Assembly (NCBI RefSeq): GCF_026625805.1
Contig: NZ_CP113064.1
Location: 1 to 64,000, forward strand
Direction of reading: 5' to 3'
DNA from: Brevundimonas sp. SL130
GTDB lineage: Bacteria > Pseudomonadota > Alphaproteobacteria > Caulobacterales > Caulobacteraceae
DNA: 64,000 bases
Under the pieces are notes generated by a model. That model saw nothing but the letters and a program-made list of their open reading frames with translations. It ran no database searches and was not told the origin of the DNA. A program made the translations under genes and the position numbers. Shown in pieces: positions 37,538-47,487 of this stretch (positions are counted from its first letter, which is position 1; each line of letters begins with the position of its first letter).

Positions 37538-40388
37538 ATGCGCCGTACCGGTTCCCTCGTCGCCGCAGCCGCCCTTCTGGCGGTCACCACTCCGGTCTGG
37601 GCCTCGGCGCCCGCGGCGCCGGCTCAGGCGTCCGCGCCTGCGGTCCAGGCCGCGCCGGTGTCCGAACTGGTCGCCGAAGTCGATATTCCATACACCCGGT
37701 TCACTCTGGACAACGGCCTGACCGTGCTGGTGCACGAGGACCACAAGGCCCCGGTCGTGGCCCTGTCGGTCTGGTATAATGTCGGATCCAAGGACGAGCC
37801 GGCCGGCAAGACCGGCTTCGCCCACCTGTTCGAACACCTGATGTTCGGCGGGTCCGAGAATGCGCCGGGCAGCTATTTCACCCCGATGCGCAACATGGGC
37901 GCGACGGATATGAACGGCACCACCTGGTTCGACCGCACCAACTATTTCGAGACCGTCCCGACCCCGGCGCTGGAACAGGCCCTGTTCATGGAAAGCGACC
38001 GCATGGGCTATATGCTGGGCGCCATCACCCAGGAGACGCTCGATCTACAGCGCGGCGTCGTCCAGAACGAGAAACGTCAGGGCGACAATCAGCCCTACGG
38101 CCTGAACCAGTACAAGCAGCTGGAGGCCCTGTTCCCCGAAGGCCACCCCTATCGCCACTCGACCATCGGCTCGATGGCCGATCTGGACGCGGCCTCGATG
38201 GAGACGGTGCGCGACTGGTTCCGCTCCAACTATGGCCCGAATAACTCGGTCCTGGTCCTGGCCGGCGACATCACGCCCGCCAAGGCGCGTGAACTGACCC
38301 AGAAATATTTCGGCCCCATCCCCCCGCGGACCGGTCAACACCCCGGCCCAAGCGCCCGTCCCCACCCTGCCCGCCCCGATCAGCGAAACCACCCGTGACC
38401 GGGTCTCCAACGCCCGGGTCGAGATCAGCTGGGCCGTGCCCGGCATGCTGGATGACGATTCCGTGCCCCTCAGCGTCGGCGCCTCGGTGCTGGGCGGCCT
38501 GGCCAGCTCGCGCCTGGACAACGCCCTGGTGCGCGGCGAGCAGAGCGCCGTCTCGGTCAGCGCCTCCAACGGCGCCTATCATCGCGTCGGCATGTTCGAG
38601 ATCACCATCGACGTCAAACCGGGCCAGGATCCGGCCGCCGTAGAGGCCCGCACCCGCGAGCTCCTGAACGGTCTGATCGCCGACGGTCCGACGGCGGCCG
38701 AGGTGGAACGGGTCAAGACCCAGTATGTCTCGCGCACCGTCCAGGGCCTTGAACAGGTCGGCGGTTTCGGCGGCAAGGCCGTGGCTTTGGCCGAAGGCCA
38801 GCTCTACGCCGGCGATCCGGACCACTACAAGAAAGAGCTCCAGGCCTATGCGGCCGTGACCCCGGCCCAGGTCCAGGCCGCCATGCAGAAGTGGCTGACC
38901 CGTCCGGCCTATACGCTGACGACCCTGCCGGGCGAACGCGAAGCCTATGCAGAGGCGGCCGAGGCGCCGTCGGGCGCCAACCACACCCCGGCCCCGCCGA
39001 TCGAGCGCGTCGCCCGCATGCCCAAGCCCGAGATCGGTCAGGTCGCCAATGTCGACTTCCCGTCGGTCCAGCGCACCCGCCTGTCGAACCGCATGGAGGT
39101 GGTCTACGCCCAGCGCGACGCGGTGCCCGCGACCAAGATCGCCATCGACTTTGACGCCGGCCTGGCGGCGGACGACGCGTCGAAACTGGGTCTGCAAAGC
39201 CTGATGCTGGACCTGATGGACGAGGGCACCCGCACCCGGAATGCGACCCAGCTGGCCGAGGCCCAGGAAACCCTGGGCGCCAGCATCTCGACCGGCGCCT
39301 CGATGGACCGTTCGGTGGTCCAGCTGTCCGCCGTGACCCCGAACCTTGAGCCCTCGGTCGCCCTGCTGGCCGATGTGGTCAAGAACCCGGCCTTCGCCGC
39401 CTCCGAGCTGGAGCGGCTGCGCGCCACCCGCCTGGCCCGTATCGCCGCCGAGCGGACCCAGCCGGCCGCACTGGCCAGCCGCGCCCTGCCGGAACTGATC
39501 TATGGCGCGGCCAGCCCCTATGGCCGTCCCTTCAGCGGCAACGGCGACGAAACCAGCGTCAAGGCGATCAGCGAGGCCGATATCCGCGCCGACTACGCCG
39601 AGTGGATCCGGCCCGACAACGCCAAGATCTTCGTGGTCTCGGACAAACCCCTGTCGGAGATCACACCCGTGCTGGAGGCCCAGTTCGGCCGCTGGACCGC
39701 TCCGGCGGTGGCCAAGGGCGTGAAGGACTTCTCCGGCTCGATCCCGGCCACCACGTCCCGGATCGTGCTGATCGACCGGCCGCAGTCGCCCCAGTCCTAT
39801 ATCCTGGGCGGCGACGTCCTGGCGGCGCGCGGCACGGATGATCTGCTGGTGTTCAACGCGGCCAACAATGTGCTGGGCAACGACTTCCTGTCGCGCATCA
39901 ACTCGGACCTGCGTGAAACCAAGGGCTGGTCCTACGGGGTCAACGCCTCGGCCGCCGGCTTCGCCGGACGCGTCCCCTATCTGGTCACCGCCCCGGTTCA
40001 GGCCGACCAGACCGGCCCGGCCATCGCGGCCCTGAACACCCAGTTCAACGACTTCCTGAAGGGCGGCAAGGGCGTGACCCCGGCCGAACTGGAGCGCACC
40101 GTCAACGGCAACACCCGCCGTCTGGCCGGCAGCTACGAGACCTCGGGCGCGGTTCTGGGCGCCATGCGGACCAACGACATGCTGGGCCGTCCGGACGACT
40201 ACCCCGAGACGGTCGCCGCCCGCACCAATGCTCTGACGGCGGCGCAGATGGACGCGGCGGCCAAGGCCGCCCTGGACCCGTCGCGCTTCATCTGGGTCGT
40301 CGTCGGCGACGCCGCGGTGGTCAAGCCGCAGCTCGACGCCCTGGGCCTGCCGGTCGAGGTCCGCTCGGCGGCGCCGGCCGCCAAGTAG
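37538..40388 (+). pseudogene. M16-family zinc metallopeptidase, frameshifted
   Basis: It should be one secreted protein of about 950 residues: signal peptide GSLVAAAALLAVTTPVWASA, first M16 domain with the zinc motif FAHLFEHLMF and the downstream Glu region, then a second M16 domain (FPSVQRTRLSNRMEVVYAQR to the C terminus). The reading frame breaks in a run of six C at 38320-38325, and removing one C restores GPIPRGPVNTPAQAP. As written, the first frame ends at 38398 and the rest is open from about 38341 to 40388. Start ATG 37538 has AAGGA upstream. It is either truly broken or a homopolymer sequencing error. Confidence 0.9.
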
Positions 40389-40412
40389 GGCGGGCCACAG
40401 GCTGAAACGAAG

Positions 40413-40444
40413 AAGGCCCGGAGAGCGATCTCCGGGCCTTTTTT
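40413..40444 (+). terminator. Intrinsic terminator after the M16 peptidase gene
   Basis: A perfect 12-bp stem (AAGGCCCGGAGA with TCTCCGGGCCTT, 4-base loop) followed by six T. Confidence 0.9.
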
Positions 40445-40455
40445 GTGCGATCTTG

Positions 40456-41734
40456 CTTTCGTCATCCTCCGGCAAGCTGCGGCTTCGCGGCGCAGACCGG
40501 GGCAACTGTGTTTATGCCTTGAACGGCGTTTGAGTTCTGGCGATTGCGTTGAGTGTTGTGAGTAGCTTTCGGGCGACGGCGACGAGGGCGACCTTCGGGG
40601 GCTTTCCGGCGTCCCGCAGCCGGCTGTAGAAGGTCGAGAATACGGTGTTCGAGCGGGCGGCGGTGACGGCGCTCATGTAGAGGGCGTCGCGGACGCGCTT
40701 TCGTCCGCCGCGGATCGCACGATGTCCTCTTCGGGCGCCGCTGTCGGCGTTGAAGGGCGCGAGTCCGACGAGAGCGGCGATGGCCTTTGGAGAACGCCGA
40801 CCCAGCTCGGGAACCCGAGCCAGTAACGTGGCGGCGGCGACGGGGCCAACGCCGGGAACCGACCTCAGATGTTGCTCGGCTTGGCGCAGTTCGAGGTCCG
40901 CCGCGATCAGGCGTCGGATGCGGGCGTCGAGGTCGCGGACCTGGGCGTCGAGCCAGTCCAGGTGCTGATCCAGACTGGCCTGGATATCCGGGTCGTCGCG
41001 GTGTTCGGCGCGTCTGTTGCGCTCCTGGGCGCGCATGGCGACGAGTTGGTCGCGGCGGGCATTCAGTCCGGCTAGGCGTTCGCGAGCCGGGGCGACGACC
41101 TCCTCAAGACGCGGCTGCAGGGCCTGGCCCATGGCCGCCAGCATCCGGGCGTCGACGGCGTCGGTCTTGGCCAGGAAGCCAGCCGCGCGGGCGAAGGCGC
41201 GGGCGCGGCTCGGATCTACGCGACTGAAGCCGACGCCGGCGCTTTCCAGGGCGCGTCGCAGGATCCGGTCATAGACGCCGGTGGCCTCGAACACCGCCCG
41301 ATCGCCAGATGCGGCCAGGCGAAGCGCCAGGACCTGGATCTCCGGCTCGGTGTTGGCCACCCGCTCTGGCCGGCCGATCCGAGGGTCGAAAACGTCAAGA
41401 AATCGCTTGGAGATATCGATCCCCACGATGCCAGGGGCTATGTTCATGAGCCTGTCCCTGTGATGCGAGGTCCGTGGCTGCGGCCTCGTGCAACTGTTCA
41501 GGTGGATACCAAAGCGGGCGGGAACCCAACCCCGATACGGTCTGCAAGGACCTGGGACCCAACGGTTTCCCGCCCGCACACAGTCTGACACACCTGCAAC
41601 ACACAGGGACCCAGCGGCGCGCGTGAGCGCGAACCTGTCGCTGAAACCACCTTCAAGGATCATTAGGCGGAAACATCGCCTGCGGCGCCGCTGGGTCCCC
41701 CGGTCTCGCTACGCTCGCCGGAGGATGACGAAAG
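40456..41734. repeat. Palindromic intergenic repeat split by an IS110 element
   Basis: CTTTCGTCATCCTCCGGC at 40456-40473 and its exact complement GCCGGAGGATGACGAAAG at 41717-41734 form the two arms of one palindromic element. Everything between (the transposase and its flanks) is inserted. The inner arms also match partly: the left has GCGGCTTCGCGGCGCAGACC, the right GGTCTCGCTACGC. The exact IS ends are not evident, as IS110 elements have no terminal repeats. Confidence 0.6.
40512..41447 (-). CDS. IS110-family transposase (DEDD)
   Basis: A 311-residue protein. The RuvC-like N-terminal domain has GIDISKRFLDVF (Asp), RAVFEATGVYDR (Glu) and KTDAVDARMLAA (Asp-Asp). The C-terminal transposase-20 domain has SVPGVGPVAAATLLARVPEL and LVGLAPFNADSG with the catalytic Ser region GARRGHRAIRGGR. 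Start ATG 41447 has AGGGACAGG upstream. The IS110 bridge RNA would come from the non-coding flank, most likely 41450-41690 upstream of the gene. Confidence 0.93.
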   Translation of the reverse strand: MNIAPGIVGIDISKRFLDVFDPRIGRPERVANTEPEIQVLALRLAASGDRAVFEATGVYDRILRRALESAGVGFSRVDPSRARAFARAAGFLAKTDAVDARMLAAMGQALQPRLEEVVAPARERLAGLNARRDQLVAMRAQERNRRAEHRDDPDIQASLDQHLDWLDAQVRDLDARIRRLIAADLELRQAEQHLRSVPGVGPVAAATLLARVPELGRRSPKAIAALVGLAPFNADSGARRGHRAIRGGRKRVRDALYMSAVTAARSNTVFSTFYSRLRDAGKPPKVALVAVARKLLTTLNAIARTQTPFKA

Positions 41735-41737
41735 ATA

Positions 41738-42391
41738 TCAATCAATCGTCGCGCCGGTCGTGCGCATGATCTCGGCGCGCAGTTCGGGCAGGCCCAGCCC
41801 CTTCTCGGACGAGGTCAGGGCCACCACCGGGAAGGCGGCGGGGCGTTTGGAGATGGCCTTAAGCGTCGCTTCCTGCACCGCCTCGCCTTCGCCCTTCTTC
41901 AGCTTGTCGGCCTTGGTCAGGACGATCTGATAGCTGACGGCGGCGAGGTCCAGCGCGTCCAGCGCCTCCTTGTCCACGCTCTTCAGCCCATGACGGCTGT
42001 CGATCAGCAGATAGACCCGTTTCAGCGTCACCCGGCCGCGCAGATAGTCGCGGCCCAGGTCCTGGAACTTCTTGACCGTGGTCTTGGACGCCTTGGCCCA
42101 GCCGTAGCCCGGCAGGTCGACCAGACGCATCCGGCCGTCCAGGTCGAAGAAATTGACCTCGCGCGTCCGACCCGGCTCGTTCGAGGCGCGGGCCAGCTTG
42201 TGCATGCCGACCAGGCCGTTGATCAGGCTGGACTTGCCGACGTTCGACCGGCCGGCGAAGGCGATCTCGGGCAGGTCGGGATCGGGCAATTGCTCGATCT
42301 TGGCGGCGCCCATGATGAAGGTCGCCGGCCGCGCGAACAGAATCCGCGCAGCCTCGATGTCCTCAGGGGTGAACTCGGTTTCGTCGATCAC
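41738..42391 (-). CDS. engB: Ribosome biogenesis GTP-binding protein YihA/YsxC
   Basis: A 217-residue GTPase needed for large ribosomal subunit assembly. G1 is [15 protein letters not shown]3 VDLPGYGWA and G4 [10 protein letters not shown]. It starts with GTG at 42391, which overlaps the yidC stop by 4 bases (GTGA), indicating translational coupling. It ends the rpmH-rnpA-yidC-engB series. The following gene has been separated by the IS110 insertion. Confidence 0.95.
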   Translation of the reverse strand: MIDETEFTPEDIEAARILFARPATFIMGAAKIEQLPDPDLPEIAFAGRSNVGKSSLINGLVGMHKLARASNEPGRTREVNFFDLDGRMRLVDLPGYGWAKASKTTVKKFQDLGRDYLRGRVTLKRVYLLIDSRHGLKSVDKEALDALDLAAVSYQIVLTKADKLKKGEGEAVQEATLKAISKRPAAFPVVALTSSEKGLGLPELRAEIMRTTGATID

Positions 42392-44187
42392 GCGGCCTTC
42401 GTCTTCCGGATGCGCGCGATGAAGTCGTCGATCGGGTTCTCCGCCTTGTAGCGGTGCATGATGTAGTACTGCTGGAGGATGGTCAGGATGTTCGACCAGG
42501 CCCAGTAGACCAGCAGGCCCGCCGCGAACGGGGCCATGATGAAGGTGAAGACCAGCGGCATGAACTGGAAGATCTGGCGCTGGACCGGATCGGCCGCCGG
42601 CGGGTTCATCGCCGTCTGCAGCCACATGGTCAGACCATAGGCCACCGCCAGCAGGCCGATGCCCAGAGGTCCGACCAGCAGGGCGCCCAGCAGGGGCAGG
42701 GTCGCCGGATCCCAGGGGATCAGGCCGAACAGGTTCCACACCACCGACGGGTCGCGCGCCGACAGGTCGTTGATGAAGCCCAGGAAGGGCTGGTGGCGCA
42801 TTTCGATGGTGACGGTCAGCACCTTGTACAGGGCGTAGAAGACCGGGATCTGGAGCAGAAGCGGAAGACAGCCGGCGACCGGATTGATCTTCTCCTTCTG
42901 GTACAGGGCCATCGTCTCCTGCTGCTGCTTCTGCGGGTCGTCTTTGAACTTCTTCTTGATCTCCTCCATCTTGGGCTGGAGGTTCCGCATCTTGGACATG
43001 CTGGCGTAGGCGTTGTTGGCCAGCGGGAACATGATCAGCTTGACGATGACGGTCAGGGCCAGAATGGCGACGCCGAAGCTGCCGACCAGGCCGTAGACGT
43101 TCTCCAGGATCCAGAAGATCGGGCGCGTCAGGAACCAGAACATGCCCCAGTCGATCGCATAGACGAAGCGCGGCAGACCCAGATTCTCCTCATAGGTCTT
43201 CAGCACCTCGGCCCGCTTGACCCCGGCGAACAGGCGCTGGGTCTCGGTCGCGGTCGCGCCCGGCTGGATGGTGCGGCTCGCGCCCAGGATATTGGCTTCC
43301 AGCTGCTGGCCGCCGTTGACGTCGCGGACGCGGAATTCGGTTTCGACCGCCTCGTTCTGCTGGGGCAGCAGGGCCGCCAGCCAGTATTTGTCGGTGATGC
43401 CCAGCCAGCCGCCGGTCGAGGCGTTCTCGATCCGGGGCTCCTTCAGCCAGTCCTTGTACTTCTTCTGCTCGGTCCGGTACTCGCCCGGCTTGCCGAAGGT
43501 GCCGATGGCCCCCTCGTGGACGATGTGGGACGATCCGGCCAGCGGCGGCACGCCCTGGCGCTGGACGCTGCCATAGGGGGCGATGGTGATGGCCTGGGTT
43601 CCCAGGTTCTGGACCGTGTCCTTGACCGAGAAGACATAGCGGTCATCGACCGACACGACGCGGGTGAAGCGCAGGCCCTGGCCATTGTCCCAGGTCAGGG
43701 TGATCGGGCTGGTCGGGGTCAGGGTCGAACCGGCGGTCAGGCGCCAGACGGTGTTCGGTCCCGGCACGCCGCCGACCACATTGGGGCCGGTCCAGCCGAA
43801 CTGGGCGAAATAGGCGTTCTCCATGCCCTGCGGCCGGAACAGTTCGACCGGCTCGGGCTTGTCCTGTGTTTCCTTGTAGTCGGTCAGGAACAGGTCATCG
43901 ATCCGGCCGCCCTGAAGCGACAGGGACCCCTTCAGGGTGCCCGACTGGATCGGCACGCGCGCGGCGGTGCTCAGCGCCTGGCTGCGATCGGTGACGAAGG
44001 TCAGCCCCTGCGGGCTCAAGGCCGTGCGGGCGGCGTTCTCGGCCGTCTGCGACTGTTCGGCCTGGGCCTGCTGCTGGACGGCGCGGCGCTCGGCCTGCGG
44101 ACGCAGCACGGTGAACCAGTAAATTCCCAGGATCAGGGCCGAGCACACGATGAAGATGATCGTGTTGCGCGAGTTCTCGTTTTTCAT
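42388..44187 (-). CDS. yidC: Membrane protein insertase YidC
   Basis: It inserts and folds inner-membrane proteins with or without SecYEG. The 599-residue product has the N-terminal anchor [16 protein letters not shown], a large periplasmic beta-domain (about residues 60-350) and the C-terminal five-helix core with [19 protein letters not shown] and [20 protein letters not shown]. It overlaps rnpA by 4 bp and engB by 4 bp. Confidence 0.97.
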   Translation of the reverse strand: MKNENSRNTIIFIVCSALILGIYWFTVLRPQAERRAVQQQAQAEQSQTAENAARTALSPQGLTFVTDRSQALSTAARVPIQSGTLKGSLSLQGGRIDDLFLTDYKETQDKPEPVELFRPQGMENAYFAQFGWTGPNVVGGVPGPNTVWRLTAGSTLTPTSPITLTWDNGQGLRFTRVVSVDDRYVFSVKDTVQNLGTQAITIAPYGSVQRQGVPPLAGSSHIVHEGAIGTFGKPGEYRTEQKKYKDWLKEPRIENASTGGWLGITDKYWLAALLPQQNEAVETEFRVRDVNGGQQLEANILGASRTIQPGATATETQRLFAGVKRAEVLKTYEENLGLPRFVYAIDWGMFWFLTRPIFWILENVYGLVGSFGVAILALTVIVKLIMFPLANNAYASMSKMRNLQPKMEEIKKKFKDDPQKQQQETMALYQKEKINPVAGCLPLLLQIPVFYALYKVLTVTIEMRHQPFLGFINDLSARDPSVVWNLFGLIPWDPATLPLLGALLVGPLGIGLLAVAYGLTMWLQTAMNPPAADPVQRQIFQFMPLVFTFIMAPFAAGLLVYWAWSNILTILQQYYIMHRYKAENPIDDFIARIRKTKAA

Positions 44188-44588
44188 GGATTCGGGCGGT
44201 CCTGGCCGGATGGGGCGCGGGCGGGCGAAGGCCGGTCGGCCTTCGGTGTCGCCAGCCTTGTAAGCGTCGATTTCACGTCGTCAAGCAGACGGTCCCACGC
44301 ACGCTCGGTCGTGCCCATTCGGGCGATGAAGACATAGTCGCTGCCGGGCACGCCGTGGACGGACAACATGGCCCGCGCAGCCTCGCGCAGACGGCGTTTG
44401 GCCCGATTGCGCACCACGGCGCCGCCGATCTTGCGAGTGGCGGTGAAGCCCAGGCCGATGTGCGGCGATCCGTCGCCGCGCTCCAGCCTCTGGATCACCA
44501 CGCCGCCGCGCGCCTCGGAAACGCCTTTGGCGGCCGCCAGGAACTGGGGCCGCCGCAACAGACGTTTGATCTGTAAAGGGTCGCTCAT
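44184..44588 (-). CDS. rnpA: Ribonuclease P protein component
   Basis: A 134-residue basic protein that supports the RNase P RNA in trimming tRNA 5' ends. The family signature is AVVRNRAKRRLREAAR, preceded by GLGFTATRKIGGAVV. The C terminus is a Pro-rich tail. It lies 28 bp downstream of rpmH and overlaps yidC by 4 bp. Confidence 0.95.
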   Translation of the reverse strand: MSDPLQIKRLLRRPQFLAAAKGVSEARGGVVIQRLERGDGSPHIGLGFTATRKIGGAVVRNRAKRRLREAARAMLSVHGVPGSDYVFIARMGTTERAWDRLLDDVKSTLTRLATPKADRPSPARAPSGQDRPNP

Positions 44589-44616
44589 GCGTCCAAGGTC
44601 CGGACGCGCAAGCCGC

Positions 44617-44751
44617 TTACGCCGTCAGGCGCTTGCGGCCCTTGGCGCGACGGCGTGCCACAATCTTCTGGCCGTTCTTGGTGGCCATCCGGCTGCGGAA
44701 ACCGTGACGGCGCTTGCGCACGAGTCGCGACGGCTGATAGGTCCGCTTCAC
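44617..44751 (-). CDS. rpmH: 50S ribosomal protein L34
   Basis: A 44-residue, very basic protein with the L34 sequence [20 protein letters not shown] then [17 protein letters not shown]. It starts with GTG at 44751, a start that simple ORF finding misses. It leads the rpmH-rnpA-yidC-engB operon, and the promoter lies in the 126 bp shared with the divergent TVP38 gene. Confidence 0.96.
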   Translation of the reverse strand: MKRTYQPSRLVRKRRHGFRSRMATKNGQKIVARRRAKGRKRLTA

Positions 44752-44877
44752 GGTCGGCTCCTGACGTTAAATGGTTGGGCGGCGGAACAAGAGGCGTCCG
44801 TCGCAGGAAGGGCGGGCGTATAAGTCGCATGTCCGCGTGAGTCAACGCTCGGACGGCATTTCGGGAATGAAGAGCGT

Positions 44878-45627
44878 ATGGCGAAACGAACGGCGAAGGA
44901 ATGGGGCCTGCGACTGCTGCCGCTGGCGGTCATCGCCGGCCTGGTGGTCGTTTTCTTCGCCCTGGGCTGGAACCGCTATCTGTCGATGGATCTGATCCGC
45001 GAGCACGGGCTGAACCTTCAGGCCTACGCCCAGGCCCACTGGTGGACCGCCCTGGTCGCCTTCATCGCCGTCTACGCCCTGGCCACCGCCTCCACCATTC
45101 CCGGCCCCGTCTTTCTGACGCTGCTGGGCGGGATGATGTTCGGCCCCTATGTCGGCGCCCTGGCCCAGGCCAGCGGGGCCACCATCGGCTCAGTCGTCAT
45201 CTATTCTGTCTATCGCACCTCGATCGGGACCTGGCTGCGGGCCAAGTTCGAGGCCGACGCCGGCTTCATGGACCGGGTGGCCAAGGGGATCGACCGCAAC
45301 GCCTTCACCACCCTGTTCACCCTGCGTGTCATCCCCAGCGTGCCCTTCGTCCTGGTCAACGCTACGGCGGGGATGATGGCGGTGCCGCTGCGGCCCTATG
45401 TGATCGCCACCTTTATCGGCCTGCTGCCCTCCACCTTCATCTACACCTGGATCGGATCGCAGCTGGGCGACCTGCTGCGGGCCGGAGTGCGGCCGGACCT
45501 GCCGATGCTGCTGCGCCAGTTCTTCTGGCCGCTGATGGGGGTGGTCTTCCTGTCCCTGCTGCTGCCCATCGGCATCAAACTGGTCCAGATGGTCCGCGCC
45601 CGACGCGCGGAGGCCGCCCCGGCATGA
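44878..45627 (+). CDS. TVP38/TMEM64-family membrane protein
   Basis: A 249-residue membrane protein with about six helices and the family's central segment STIPGPVFLTLLGGMMFGPY, then NAFTTLFTLRVIPSVPFVLVNATAG. It is related to DedA and VTT-domain lipid scramblases; a role in envelope lipid transport is inferred. It overlaps the following histidine kinase by 4 bp (ATGA), so the two are co-translated. Confidence 0.9.
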   Translation: MAKRTAKEWGLRLLPLAVIAGLVVVFFALGWNRYLSMDLIREHGLNLQAYAQAHWWTALVAFIAVYALATASTIPGPVFLTLLGGMMFGPYVGALAQASGATIGSVVIYSVYRTSIGTWLRAKFEADAGFMDRVAKGIDRNAFTTLFTLRVIPSVPFVLVNATAGMMAVPLRPYVIATFIGLLPSTFIYTWIGSQLGDLLRAGVRPDLPMLLRQFFWPLMGVVFLSLLLPIGIKLVQMVRARRAEAAPA

Positions 45628-47096
45628 GCCCCCTGTTCGACAAGGCGGCGGCGGCGCTGAAACTGTCGCCCGAGGCGGTGGAGACCTGGCGCGAGCGTTT
45701 GCGGCCCCGCGCGCCCGACGGCCTGTCGGCGCGGCTGCTGCTGCTGACCGTGGCCTTCACCCTGGCGGTCGAGGCCCTGATCATGGGGCCGAACCTGGCC
45801 GCCTTCCACGAGCGCTGGCTGCGCGACCGGCTGCAAGCGGCCGAACTGGCCTCGGTCGGGGTCGAGGCCCTGCCCTATAGCGCGGTCGAGGACGATACGG
45901 CGGCTGAGCTGATGCGGATCGGCGGGGTCCAGGCCGTGGCCCTGACGGAACAGGGGGTGCGCCGGCTGCTGTTGCAGGCGCCCAATCTGCCCCGCGCGCC
46001 CGAGCTGATCGACCTGCGCCAGCAGAACAGCTGGGCGCGACTGACCGACCCCTGGCGCACCCTGTTCGGCCACCCGGACCGGTCGCTGCGGGTCCAGGCC
46101 AAGCCGCGCTATCGCTCGGGCGACTTCATCGAGATCGTCACCCCGGCCCAGCCGCTGAAGCTCGAACTGAAGGCCTTCCTGTTGAATAGCCTTCTGGTGT
46201 CCCTGGTGGTGTCCCTGACGGCGGGCGCCCTGCTGTACGGCGGTCTGGCCCTGCTGGTGCTACAGCCCCTGCGGCGCGTCACCCGGTCGATGGAGCGGTT
46301 CGCCGCCGATCCCGAGAGCGAGGCCGAGGCGCCGTCCGACCGGCATGACGAAATCGGCCGGGTCGAACGCGAACTGTCGCGGATGCAGGAGGAGGTCCGT
46401 CAATCCTTGCGCTCGCGCGCCCGGCTGGTCGCCCTGGGCGAGGCGGTGGCCAAGATCAACCACGACCTGCGCAACATGCTGACCTCGGCCCAGATGGCCT
46501 CCGAGCGGCTGGCGACCTCGGCCGACCCGCAGGTGGCCAAGGCCCTGCCGCGGCTGGAACGGGCGCTGAGCCGGGCCGCAAGCCTGTCGCGCAATGTGCT
46601 GGAGTATGGCCGCAGCGAGGAGCCGGCGCCCCAGAAGACCCGCGTGGTCCTGACCAAGGCCCTGACCCTGGCGGCCGAGGATGCGGGGCTGGAGCCGGAG
46701 GGGGTGCGGCTGGTCAAGCAACTGCCGGCCCGGTTCGCGGTCGAGGCCGATCCGGATCAGCTGTATCGCATCCTGGTCAATCTGATGAGGAACGCGCGGC
46801 AAGCCATCGAGGCGGACGCCGGGCGTCCGGCCGAACGGCGCGGCAAGGGGGCGATCACGGTCAGCGCCTTTGGGGAAGACCGGCTGTGCGTCATCCGCAT
46901 CGCCGACGACGGGCCGGGCATTCCGCCGCGCCTGGCCGAGCGGCTGTTCGAACCCTTCGTCAGTTCCAAGAGCTCGGACGGGTCGGGCCTGGGCCTGACC
47001 ATATCGCGCGAGCTGGCGGCCCTGCACGGCGGCGAGCTGAGACTGGTCCCCAGCGAAGGCGGCGGGGCTGTGTTCGAGCTGCGGCTGCCGGCCTGA
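45624..47096 (+). CDS. Membrane sensor histidine kinase
   Basis: A 490-residue kinase with a helix near residue 40, a periplasmic sensor region, a second helix (LLNSLLVSLVVSLTAGALLY), HAMP-like linker, HisKA with the phospho-acceptor His in AVAKINHDLRNMLTSAQ, and HATPase with NLMRNARQAIEAD (N box), DDGPGIPP (G1) and GSGLGLTISRELAALHGG (G2). No response regulator gene is adjacent, so it is an orphan. Coupling with the TVP38 gene suggests an envelope signal. Confidence 0.92.
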   Translation: MSPLFDKAAAALKLSPEAVETWRERLRPRAPDGLSARLLLLTVAFTLAVEALIMGPNLAAFHERWLRDRLQAAELASVGVEALPYSAVEDDTAAELMRIGGVQAVALTEQGVRRLLLQAPNLPRAPELIDLRQQNSWARLTDPWRTLFGHPDRSLRVQAKPRYRSGDFIEIVTPAQPLKLELKAFLLNSLLVSLVVSLTAGALLYGGLALLVLQPLRRVTRSMERFAADPESEAEAPSDRHDEIGRVERELSRMQEEVRQSLRSRARLVALGEAVAKINHDLRNMLTSAQMASERLATSADPQVAKALPRLERALSRAASLSRNVLEYGRSEEPAPQKTRVVLTKALTLAAEDAGLEPEGVRLVKQLPARFAVEADPDQLYRILVNLMRNARQAIEADAGRPAERRGKGAITVSAFGEDRLCVIRIADDGPGIPPRLAERLFEPFVSSKSSDGSGLGLTISRELAALHGGELRLVPSEGGGAVFELRLPA

Positions 47097-47099
47097 TCC

Positions 47100-47363
47100 C
47101 TATTCCAGCCCGTCGTCGGAGACGACGAAGGGCTGGTTGGCGGCCTTGGCCCGGGCGGCCAGTTCGTCCTGGACCAGATGCCAGCGGCGCAGCCGTTCAT
47201 AGTTGATGGCGTGTTCGGGCGAGGCGTCCAGCCAGTGGCGGAAGTCCTCGATCTGCAGCTTGGCGTTGGGGGCTGCGGGATCGGGCAGGGGCGGGACGTT
47301 GGGCAGTTGACGCGCCACTTCGGCGGGGATGGGGAAGTCTCCGGACGAGGTGCTCAGGATCAT
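47100..47363 (-). CDS. Small hypothetical protein
   Basis: An 87-residue protein, not recognised. It is rich in charged residues in its second half (IEDFRHWLDASPEHAINYER, then RRWHLVQDELAARAKAANQP), suggesting a helical protein without membrane segments. It ends 3 bp from the histidine kinase stop (convergent) and lies downstream of nrdB in the same direction. The alternative overlapping frame 47197-47469 is less protein-like. Confidence 0.5.
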   Translation of the reverse strand: MILSTSSGDFPIPAEVARQLPNVPPLPDPAAPNAKLQIEDFRHWLDASPEHAINYERLRRWHLVQDELAARAKAANQPFVVSDDGLE

Positions 47364-47487
47364 GGGGCGGCTCGGTGGCGGGGTTGGCGTCAGAGAGGAC
47401 CTGGACCATGGCCCGAAGCTGGGTCGGGCGCCACCTTTTCGTCACGAAGGACTCAGGCGACGCTCGCACCCCGCCCGGCCGACGGGA

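Noticed and set aside
38271..40505. 744-residue minus-strand open frame
   Set aside because: Antisense to the M16 peptidase; no motifs and a Gly/Arg/Val-rich composition.
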